Made by a program: the position numbers and the translations under genes. The notes under the pieces are model-generated. The model was not told the DNA's origin, searched no databases, and saw only the letters and a program-made list of their open reading frames with translations. 64,000 nt of DNA from Epilithonimonas caeni DSM 17710 (lineage in GTDB: Bacteria; Bacteroidota; Bacteroidia; Flavobacteriales; Weeksellaceae), in contig NZ_AUFK01000009.1 of the NCBI RefSeq assembly GCF_000426465.1, positions 62,001 through 126,000 of the forward strand, given 5' to 3'. This document shows, one piece after another, positions 35,270 to 43,115 of the stretch (position 1 is its first letter; each line of letters starts with the position of its first letter).

Positions 35270-38200
35270 TTAAAATTTAACAGTTGCCCCAAATAATACA
35301 GTTTTAGCAGAAGGGTAGGTTGTATAATCAATACCCAACGACTGGTTTCCACCGCTTGCCTTATTGGTATCGACTAATGGGTCATATCCGGTGTAACTGG
35401 TAATTGTCCAGAGATTCTGCGCACTTACATATAGATTCAGGCTTTTCATCCATTTCAATTGATCGCTGTCGAAAGTATATCCCAGTCTAACGTTATTCAG
35501 ACGGATGAAATCTGATTTTTCAAGATAAAGAGAAGACAACTGTGGCTGATTGGTTGGACTTGCTCCGGAATCTGCGAAGCCTTTCAAAACGTTTCTGTCA
35601 GAAGCTAGATTGTTGATACTTAAGTTTAAAGCGGTGTTGTTTAATAGATAGCCACCTGTTTGTCCTATGAATGAGAATCCAAAATCAATCTTTTTGTATT
35701 TCATATAAGAATTGATCCCGAAAGTTAAATTTGGAATAGGGCCTTCAAAGATCTTTTTATCATTTTGTCCGATGACTCCATCACCATCAACGTCTTCATA
35801 GGTGTATTTTCCATTCGCATCTATACCTGTATAATTTAACAGATAGAAAGATCCTGCTTCGTAGCCGTTTTTGTAGATATTAGCAGTAACACCTGATTGC
35901 CCCGGTCCTGAAACTTCTCCCGAAGTAATATCTGTAACCGAGAGATTTTTAACCGTATTTTTAACAGTTGCAGCGTTAATCTCAAAATTCCAAGTGAAGT
36001 TTTCATTTTTGATAATATCTGAACCTAAAGTCAGTTCAAGACCTTTGTTCACGATTTGTCCATCGGAATTTCTGTAATAAAACGTTGTCGGGCTTAATAC
36101 CGGTGTAGGTATATACAATATGGCATTTTTTGTTGTCTTGTTATAATATTCCATTGATCCATACAATTTGTTGTTCCACAAACTGAAATCTACACCGATG
36201 TTTGATTGTTCCACGGTTTCCCATTTCAGATCAGGATATGCAGTTCTATTGACTGAAAAGCCATTAATAAGATCCAGGTTGCTGTAAAAATAATATCCTG
36301 CAGACTGCGAAAGAGAGTAACTGGCTTTGGTGATTTTGTTTGGAAGCTCTTGGTTTCCTGTTTGTCCCCAGCTACCTCTTAGTTTTAATTCATTCACGAT
36401 TTTGGAATCTTTCAGGAAATCTTCATTCGAGACCGTCCAACCGACAGCAACGGAAGGGAAATATCCATACTTGTTGTTGTCTCCGAAACGTGTCGAACCG
36501 TCTGCTCTTATGGAAGCTGTCAACAAATATTTCTGATCAAAATTATAATTGATTCTACCGAAATAAGATTGCAATTCATTTTCCTGGGCATATCCGGCAC
36601 CAGGAATAAAAGCATCTCCAGAATATCCGGGGTTGATATCCGGCGGAATTGCGTCTCCTTGTGCTGCGATATTCCTCACGCCGAAATAGGTACCGGTAGA
36701 TTTAAATTTCTGGTAAGAAAAACCGCCCAATAAACTGAAATTGTTTTTATTAAGGCTAAGATCATAAGTTAAATAATGTTCCAAAAGCACATTATAAGAA
36801 TCAAGATTTGCTTGCACGTAAGAACCTTTCGGAGTTCTGTCTGTGATGTTTGGAAACATTGTGGTATTTCTCTCGGACATCGTTTTGTCAATCCCGAGAT
36901 TTAATTTATAATTAAATCCTGGCAATAGTCTCAAAGTGGCTTCCGTATTTCCCAAAACACGGAAAGTGTTTGTCTTATCAGAATAAACGCTCAATAGGTA
37001 TAACGGATTGTAATGCGCGTTCATATTGAAATTGGTGTAATTTCCAGAGGCATCATAGACTGAACGTGTCGGGTTTGCCATCAAAGCGTGGATAATTACC
37101 TGACCGTCTGAGCCGGCATTGGCACCGTTTGGAATACCATTTTCCTTGATGTCACTTGCGGTAAGATTGACTTTTACCTTTAATCTCTTCTTGTCAAAGA
37201 ATGACTCTTCTGCATTGATACGGACTGTTGTTCTTTTAAAATCGCTATTTTTTACGATCCCGTCCTGATCCATATGGGACACTGAAGCAAAATAGCTCCC
37301 AGTATCTGTAGATCTTGAAAAAGAAACAGAATGGTTCTGGGATGCTGCAGTTCGGTAGAGTTCGTCCTGCCAATCTGTGTTTCCTCCGTGGTCGTATGAT
37401 TTGTCAAGAAGTGCCGACCTGTATTCGTCTGCTGATAAAAGGTCCAGTTTTTTGATCACGGACGAAAAGCCAAGATAGGTGTCGTATGTAAACATTGGTT
37501 CACCTTTTTTACCCCTTTTCGTTGTTACCAAAACAACTCCGTTGGAACCTCTTGCCCCATAGATTGCAGCGGCAGAAGCATCTTTCAGTACCGTTATAGA
37601 TTCGATATCTGAAGTGTTTAGAAAGTTCAGTGGATTTTTAGCCTGTGCGTTTCCAAGGCCGATGTTCGGAGCAGATGCACTTACTGCATCATTGCTCAGA
37701 GGAATACCGTCAACAACAAAGAGCGGTGTACTCCCACTTCTTACAGAGCCAATTCCTCGGATAGAAACATTAACGCCTGCACCGGGCTCTCCACTTGACT
37801 GGACAACGCGGACACCTGCAATTTTTCCCTGCATCAGATTGTCCACCGAGATGTTTATTCCCTCTTTGAATTGTTCAGCTTTTAATTGGCTTATCGCTCC
37901 GGTTAAATCAGCTTTTTTCTGTGAACCATAACCCACGATCATAACTTCAGCGATTGTGGTATCTTTCGTTTGTAAGGTTACAGAAACTGTAGTTCCTGTA
38001 ATTTTAACCAGCTGCTCGTTCCCGTCATAAGAAACAGAAAGTGTTTGCCCTATAGTTGCCGAAATTGTAAAATTTCCCGATTCGTCTGTTGTTGCGGTAA
38101 TGCCGGTTTCTACTATCGTTACCGTTGCACCCCCGACTGGTGAACCGTCTCGGTTAACTACTTTTCCGGTAATCGTTTCGTTTACTTGAGTAAAGATGGG

Positions 38201-38305
38201 ATACTTAGCATTAAGACCTTCTGCACTTGCCTGGTTTGCCACCAAAAAAAGTATTGCTATAGGAATTAGCTTTTTAAATTTAAATAGATTAATTTTGTGG
38301 TACAT
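35270..38305 (-). CDS. SusC/RagA-family TonB-linked outer-membrane receptor
   Basis: A 1011-residue receptor. The ATG at 38305 gives a clean signal peptide (MYHKINLFKFKK then a hydrophobic core and NQASA); the longer frame to 38338 adds 11 residues before it. Domains: CarboxypepD-like region (about 42-120, ITGKVVNRDGSPVGGATVTI), TonB box/plug (about 125-245, IRGIGSVRSGSTPLFVVDGI), then a barrel ending SAKTVLFGATVKF. It forms with the following SusD the pedal-bin transporter for glycans. A LacI operator core and a hairpin lie upstream. Confidence 0.95.
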   Translation of the reverse strand: MYHKINLFKFKKLIPIAILFLVANQASAEGLNAKYPIFTQVNETITGKVVNRDGSPVGGATVTIVETGITATTDESGNFTISATIGQTLSVSYDGNEQLVKITGTTVSVTLQTKDTTIAEVMIVGYGSQKKADLTGAISQLKAEQFKEGINISVDNLMQGKIAGVRVVQSSGEPGAGVNVSIRGIGSVRSGSTPLFVVDGIPLSNDAVSASAPNIGLGNAQAKNPLNFLNTSDIESITVLKDASAAAIYGARGSNGVVLVTTKRGKKGEPMFTYDTYLGFSSVIKKLDLLSADEYRSALLDKSYDHGGNTDWQDELYRTAASQNHSVSFSRSTDTGSYFASVSHMDQDGIVKNSDFKRTTVRINAEESFFDKKRLKVKVNLTASDIKENGIPNGANAGSDGQVIIHALMANPTRSVYDASGNYTNFNMNAHYNPLYLLSVYSDKTNTFRVLGNTEATLRLLPGFNYKLNLGIDKTMSERNTTMFPNITDRTPKGSYVQANLDSYNVLLEHYLTYDLSLNKNNFSLLGGFSYQKFKSTGTYFGVRNIAAQGDAIPPDINPGYSGDAFIPGAGYAQENELQSYFGRINYNFDQKYLLTASIRADGSTRFGDNNKYGYFPSVAVGWTVSNEDFLKDSKIVNELKLRGSWGQTGNQELPNKITKASYSLSQSAGYYFYSNLDLINGFSVNRTAYPDLKWETVEQSNIGVDFSLWNNKLYGSMEYYNKTTKNAILYIPTPVLSPTTFYYRNSDGQIVNKGLELTLGSDIIKNENFTWNFEINAATVKNTVKNLSVTDITSGEVSGPGQSGVTANIYKNGYEAGSFYLLNYTGIDANGKYTYEDVDGDGVIGQNDKKIFEGPIPNLTFGINSYMKYKKIDFGFSFIGQTGGYLLNNTALNLSINNLASDRNVLKGFADSGASPTNQPQLSSLYLEKSDFIRLNNVRLGYTFDSDQLKWMKSLNLYVSAQNLWTITSYTGYDPLVDTNKASGGNQSLGIDYTTYPSAKTVLFGATVKF

Positions 38306-38342
38306 GTCATTAAGTAAAGTAATTGTTAGAGATTGCATTGCT

Positions 38343-38375
38343 TGATAAAAAGCCGCTGTTGTTCCCGCAACAGTG
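38343..38375 (-). promoter_or_regulatory. Terminator-like hairpin in the susC leader
   Basis: On the reverse strand a CCACTGTTG / CAACAGCGG stem (9 bp with one G-T pair, short loop) is followed by CTTTTTAT, between the operator and the start codon. It has the form of an intrinsic terminator, so it may act as an attenuator or as a transcript-stabilising element. Confidence 0.5.
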
Positions 38376-38391
38376 GTTTTTATTTTAAAGC

Positions 38392-38401
38392 AAACGTTTA
38401 A
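38392..38401 (-). promoter_or_regulatory. LacI operator core before susC
   Basis: AAACGTTTAA, identical to ten bases of the 12-bp operator before fructokinase (27921-27930). It lies 17 bases downstream (on the reverse strand) of TTACTTTG (38418-38425), a near -7 match, a position suited to repression. Confidence 0.6.
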
Positions 38402-38579
38402 TTTTCATTTCGGAATACAAAGTAAATTGCTTTGAATGGAATTTAGTTTAACAGAATATTATGTTAAAATAAATAATTTATAACAGAATAAACTTGTTCA
38501 AAACGGAATATTATTAATTGAAAATAAATTATACGCACGCGTTTTTCGTCGTTCACAAATTTTTAAAAGAGACTTAACG

Positions 38580-38589
38580 TAATCGATTA
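38580..38589 (+). promoter_or_regulatory. Possible LacI-type operator before the PI-PLC gene
   Basis: TAATCGATTA, a perfect 10-bp palindrome with central CG, 22 bases before TAATTTCG (38612-38619), a near -7 box. It resembles the second of the tandem sites at 43014-43025 (AATCG-TT). Confidence 0.45.
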
Positions 38590-38642
38590 ACTTCAATAGA
38601 TCTAGAGTTTCTAATTTCGCCTTCATAAAATCAAACAAAACA

Positions 38643-39719
38643 ATGAAGAAGGCAGTTTTCGTGGCCCTGTATTTGTCATCTATGAATCTATTATGGTCAC
38701 AATCTCAAAAACTTGATGACCTGAAGATCAATGAAATACAAGTGATCGGTTCACACAATTCTTACAAAAAGGCAATCCTGCCCGAAGTTTATAATTATCT
38801 CTCCAAAAAAGATTCGATGAACTTTTTGCCCAGGATCCAATATGAGCACATTCCTATTCCGGAACAATTGGACCTTGGACTTCGAAATCTTGAGATCGAC
38901 GTTTATGCAGACAGCAAAGGCGGGAAATATGCGCATCCTAAAATCTTGGACCTTGTAAAGACCACCCGACCGTTTGATCCGGAAGGGAAAATGAAAAAGC
39001 CGGGGTTTAAAATGATCCATATTACCGATATCGATTATCAGACCTGGTATTATACACTGGAAGACTGCTTAAAGGACCTGAGAAAATGGTCAGATGCACA
39101 TCCCGACCACAACCCGGTTTTTATCACTTTGGAACCAAAAGACGGTCAAGCCAACAGATTTGGAACAGAACCTGAACATTATACATCAAAGCTTTTTGAT
39201 GACCTGGACAACGAACTGAAAACATATCTGGGAAAAGATAAGATCATCACACCGGATGAAATCAAAGGATCGTATAAAACCCTGAATGAGGCTGTCTTAA
39301 ACAAAAATTGGCCAAAAGTAAAGGACGCCAAGGGAAAATTTGTCTTTGTTTTGGACAACAACAGCGAGAACAGAGACCTGTATGCCAAGGACCATCCATC
39401 ATTGAAAGGCAGGATCATATTCACTAACTCTAAACCCGGATCGCCTGAATCTGCCATTTTGCTTATGAATGAGCCTCAAAAAGACAGTTCTACAATAGAG
39501 GATCTTGTGAAAAAAGGTTATATCGTCCGCACGCGTGCCGATGCCGATACAATGGAAGCGAGAAATGAGGATTATTCAAGATTCGAAAAAGCAAAGAAGA
39601 GTGGTGCGCAGATCATTACAACTGACTATTATTACCCAAGCCGGCTTTTCAAATCCGGTTACAGAATCAGTTTTGACAACGGTACTTACGAAAGAATGAA
39701 TCCGGTCAACTCAAAATAA
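38643..39719 (+). CDS. Secreted PI-PLC-like phosphodiesterase
   Basis: A 358-residue protein with signal peptide (about 1-21) and a TIM-barrel PI-PLC domain of the Ca2+-dependent PLC-C1 type (PF16670). IGSHNSYK has the catalytic first histidine, GLRNLEIDVY the acidic residues, GFKMIHITDID the second part of the site. The substrate could be phosphatidylinositol or another phosphodiester. The convergent gene is an exported metallophosphoesterase; a terminator separates them. Confidence 0.85.
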   Translation: MKKAVFVALYLSSMNLLWSQSQKLDDLKINEIQVIGSHNSYKKAILPEVYNYLSKKDSMNFLPRIQYEHIPIPEQLDLGLRNLEIDVYADSKGGKYAHPKILDLVKTTRPFDPEGKMKKPGFKMIHITDIDYQTWYYTLEDCLKDLRKWSDAHPDHNPVFITLEPKDGQANRFGTEPEHYTSKLFDDLDNELKTYLGKDKIITPDEIKGSYKTLNEAVLNKNWPKVKDAKGKFVFVLDNNSENRDLYAKDHPSLKGRIIFTNSKPGSPESAILLMNEPQKDSSTIEDLVKKGYIVRTRADADTMEARNEDYSRFEKAKKSGAQIITTDYYYPSRLFKSGYRISFDNGTYERMNPVNSK

Positions 39720-39748
39720 AACATTATCAATTAGATTTATAAGGAGAA

Positions 39749-39780
39749 GGCCGTCATGTTTTGATGGCCATTTCTTGTTT
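39749..39780 (+). terminator. Terminator after the PI-PLC gene
   Basis: GGCCGTCA at 39749-39756 pairs with TGATGGCC at 39762-39769 (one wobble), followed by a T-rich tract. It may serve both convergent genes. Confidence 0.6.
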
Positions 39781-39784
39781 TGAC

Positions 39785-41596
39785 CTAATCTTTAATTCGA
39801 TTCAAAGTCTGTTTTCCCAGATCAATTTCGAAATGATCAGAAGGATCTCCATTTGATAAGAGAGTCAATATTCTGAATACAGACCTTAATTGAATGATAA
39901 AAGAATCCTGCGATTTATTAACTTCAAAAAGTTTTTCCAATATCTGATACTGCTGTAATCTCATTTTTGAAATGTCTTTTCTAGCCAATTCATCAGCAGA
40001 TTGAAACTTATATAGATCCAAAATCAGATCTTCAAACGCCCAATTTTTGAATTTCTTCGATTTAATAGCTTTTTGTTTTAAATATTTTTTTGCCTCATTG
40101 CCACTTAGGTCAAGAGATAAGAACAATAGGTCTTCGCCATTTAGTTTTGCTGCTTTTTCCATAAGATCTTTAGGCCAATCATTAGGAATCATTCGCAGAC
40201 GCACCAGTTCTTTTAGATGAAAAAGCATAAAGTCGTGGTAGGATTTTGTTTTGAGGATGTCTTTATTCCAAAGGGTTTTGTTATCACTTTTCTTTAAGGC
40301 TCTATATTCTTTTATGTACAATGGGAAAAGATCATCGTAATGAGGGACATCATTCAGCACTATGGTCTGAACTTCCATTTTATCTGCAGAATTGATGGTC
40401 AGTATTTTATAGGCCGGAAGATACGCTGCCAATGAAGGCACTTGAACATTCACCAGCATTTTGTCGCCAAATTTTCTGATTCCCGTATCATTAATATGCA
40501 TATGTCCAGCAAAATGAATCTGTAAACCAGCATCAGTAAAGACTTTCGCAACAGTTTCTTCAGGAACACGTTCCAACTGCCATTTTTCATCACCCAACAA
40601 ATCTTTTATTTTTTCTGTTGCACCATCATTAAAATCAACCATTGGATAATGCGTAAAGGCAATCAGGATTTTGTGGTTTTTCTTGGCATCGTCAGCGATT
40701 TTTTTTACCCAATTGATCAGATGTTTCTTATTGGTCAAAACATTATTATATCCGATGCTGGCACCATTGTAATTTGAAGGGTCATCCGATTCTCCATTTG
40801 TGTTTTTTGGAATATAGGTATTGCCATCAATCGCAATCATCCAGACATCTTTAACAGGTTCTACAACGTAGCTCAGATCCGGAACAAAAAAACCTTTAGA
40901 AACTTCATACATTCTTTTTGAATAAGTTGCAGATTCCAAAGCTTTGTCATGAGAGTAATCCTGAAAACAATTTTGATCAAAGGGTGTACTCCAATAGAGG
41001 TCATCTTTCTTGGGATAAAAGCCAAAATCTTTCAGCTCATTCAAAATCTCCACGTAGCCAGATTCTGCGATATCTTTTGTGATGATCTTTGATGTTGACT
41101 TTCCGATTTTTCCGTTGCTGTAGATACCAAGTTGTTTACCGTCCTCTCCAAGAAAATCATCTTTCCCTGACTCCTTGTGTAGAGGTCCCACCGGGTCGTG
41201 ATTTCCCGTCGTCAGGTAAAATTTTATTCCATATTTCAATTGATACCGCTCAAGAATTTGATGTAATCCATGTAAATTATATGCTTGTCCATCATCAGAA
41301 AAATCACCAGGCATTGCAACGATTTTGATTCCTCTTGATGCAATATCATCCAAAGCTCTGAGAAAAGCGAAATAATTTTCATTAAATATTCTGGTTGAAT
41401 GCAATTGAGAATCCATAGTCCTCAAAATAGTTGATCTTCCAGTTCTTGGGTTTAAAATTCCACTAAAATCATTATCAGAAAATCGACCATATAAATCCTG
41501 AAAATGAATATCCGAAAGGAAAGCAATTTGCACAGGTTTTTGAGCAGATAGCAATATGCTGGCAAAAATCAGAAATGAATAGTATATCTTCTCCAT
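39785..41596 (-). CDS. Exported calcineurin-like metallophosphoesterase
   Basis: A 603-residue protein with signal peptide (about 1-18). The five metallophosphoesterase motifs are present: FLSDIHF, GDFSDDG, TGNHDP, FTHYPM and FAGHMHIND, so the two-metal site is intact. A C-terminal extension of about 190 residues is helical and of unknown role. It may take phosphate from organic phosphates produced by the neighbouring PI-PLC-like enzyme. TATTTTTG on the reverse strand at 41607-41614 is a good -7 box just before the ATG. Confidence 0.88.
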   Translation of the reverse strand: MEKIYYSFLIFASILLSAQKPVQIAFLSDIHFQDLYGRFSDNDFSGILNPRTGRSTILRTMDSQLHSTRIFNENYFAFLRALDDIASRGIKIVAMPGDFSDDGQAYNLHGLHQILERYQLKYGIKFYLTTGNHDPVGPLHKESGKDDFLGEDGKQLGIYSNGKIGKSTSKIITKDIAESGYVEILNELKDFGFYPKKDDLYWSTPFDQNCFQDYSHDKALESATYSKRMYEVSKGFFVPDLSYVVEPVKDVWMIAIDGNTYIPKNTNGESDDPSNYNGASIGYNNVLTNKKHLINWVKKIADDAKKNHKILIAFTHYPMVDFNDGATEKIKDLLGDEKWQLERVPEETVAKVFTDAGLQIHFAGHMHINDTGIRKFGDKMLVNVQVPSLAAYLPAYKILTINSADKMEVQTIVLNDVPHYDDLFPLYIKEYRALKKSDNKTLWNKDILKTKSYHDFMLFHLKELVRLRMIPNDWPKDLMEKAAKLNGEDLLFLSLDLSGNEAKKYLKQKAIKSKKFKNWAFEDLILDLYKFQSADELARKDISKMRLQQYQILEKLFEVNKSQDSFIIQLRSVFRILTLLSNGDPSDHFEIDLGKQTLNRIKD

Positions 41597-41938
41597 TTTA
41601 AATGGTCAAAAATATAGCTTACTGTTGAGACGGATTTTATGCTATCATTAAATAATTGTAAAGGAAATATGGTTATTGAGCTTTTTAAAAAAGCCTCACA
41701 CCTATAAGTTTAGATTTTTAAGAGTAAAGACTGAAGAAAAAAAATCTGTTTTTATGATATGATCTGTGTAAATAGATAATAATATCTCCTTATCATAAAA
41801 GTCATTTAGAATTAAAATACATTGAAATATATAGTTTAAAATTCTAGTAATACTTGCCTATAACTCAGTTTTTGTTTAAGTGTACAATAATAAGATCGGT
41901 ACTTTAAATATTCTATCTCGTACAGTTAATTGTAAATT
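41597..41938. other. AT-rich intergenic region
   Basis: About 340 bases between two reverse-strand genes. It contains the metallophosphoesterase promoter (41607-41614, reverse). The rest is AT-rich with no recognisable gene or clear hairpin; an A/T run near 41720-41770 is all that stands out. Confidence 0.45.
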
Positions 41939-42874
41939 TTAAGAAGACTGCTTTTTAATGATTGTCAATAGTTTCATTGCAGCCGTTTTCCCCATTTCGA
42001 AACCGTCGTTGATGATACATTCATAGGAGTCGTCCAGGTATTTTGGGAGAATACCTTCTGTAATAGCTACAACCTTGGCTTTTGAGGAAGCCGTTTTTTT
42101 GTTGACGAGGGAACTGTGTAGTCCGGCAAGAGTCTCATCGCTCATTACAAAGTAACCGTCGAAATCTTCATAATCTAGAATGATACTCATTTTCTCCTTT
42201 ACCATATCGGCGGAATTGCAATAGATGACCTTGCACTTTACGTCTTTGTGCTTATCGATAACCTCTGAAAAATGATTTTTACGGGTTTGTGATATTTCCA
42301 GATTCTCATCGCCGAAAATAGCAATAATATTTTTGCAGCCAGCTTCTATTAGCTTATTGGCGGCGGTTTGTGCATAGAGCCTGTTATCAAATATCACCTC
42401 TTCAAATGAACTTTGCGGAATGGTCTTGTCGAAAATGACCAAAGGAAGTTCCAGCTCTTTGATTTTATTGAAATGGCTGAGGTCCTTTGTCTGCCTGCTG
42501 AGAGAAATAAGGATGCCATCCACCCTTGAGTTGATACAGGTAAGTAGATTTTCCTCTTCCATTCCCAGAGATTCTTCGGAAGAAAGCACAAAAAAGTTAT
42601 AGCCTTCCGAATGTAGAACGGAGGAAATCCCTTTGATAATGGAAGGTATGAAGAACATTGAAATTTCTGGGATGATAAGGCCAATGACCTTGGATGATTT
42701 TTTCCGGAAGTTGATGGCGAAGTCATTCGGAACATAGTTAAAAGTATCTGCAACCTCCTTTACACGCTGTTTTACAGATGTGCTGATGTCCGGGTGGTTT
42801 TTAAGTGCTCTGGATACCGTTGACGTGCTGATATTGAGCATCTTTGCAATGTCTTTTATGGTGATTCTTTTCAT
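41939..42874 (-). CDS. LacI-family regulator of the disaccharide locus
   Basis: A 311-residue repressor with HTH at residues 3-24 (ITIKDIAKMLNISTSTVSRA), a hinge, and a sugar-binding core (GLIIPEISMFFIPSIIKGI). It reads away from the TonB receptor gene at 43116, with tandem operators in the 241-base gap. At 311 residues it is a little short for the family, but complete. It is likely to repress the receptor and the invertase/transporter genes. Confidence 0.92.
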   Translation of the reverse strand: MKRITIKDIAKMLNISTSTVSRALKNHPDISTSVKQRVKEVADTFNYVPNDFAINFRKKSSKVIGLIIPEISMFFIPSIIKGISSVLHSEGYNFFVLSSEESLGMEEENLLTCINSRVDGILISLSRQTKDLSHFNKIKELELPLVIFDKTIPQSSFEEVIFDNRLYAQTAANKLIEAGCKNIIAIFGDENLEISQTRKNHFSEVIDKHKDVKCKVIYCNSADMVKEKMSIILDYEDFDGYFVMSDETLAGLHSSLVNKKTASSKAKVVAITEGILPKYLDDSYECIINDGFEMGKTAAMKLLTIIKKQSS

Positions 42875-43001
42875 TTTGAGTTAATAGAGTATATTTTTGG
42901 GATAATTTAGTAATGATTTTGATTGTTTAAATAGTTAAAATTTGTTAAATAATTCATTGTAAAAGTTAATGGAAAGTTAAATTAAAATTTTGTTATTAAC
43001 C

Positions 43002-43025
43002 GCAACCGTTTGCGCAATCGGTTGA
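43002..43025 (+). promoter_or_regulatory. Tandem LacI-type operators before the TonB receptor
   Basis: GCAACCGTTTGC (43002-43013) is followed directly by GCAATCGGTTGA (43014-43025). They match at 8 of 12 positions, share GCAA-CG-TTG, and both have a central CG. The outer CAACCG and CGGTTG also form an inverted repeat. They lie about 90 bases before the receptor ATG. Confidence 0.65.
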
Positions 43026-43115
43026 AATTAACATAGGCTTAATATTCCATTCAAACTGCATTTTTGACATCCTAAAAAAAATACTTTTAACCCATAACAA
43101 AAACCTCATAAAGAT

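Noticed and set aside
38353-38382. Forward-strand terminator
   Set aside because: The hairpin also has T residues on the forward side, but no forward gene ends there; it is better read as part of the susC leader.
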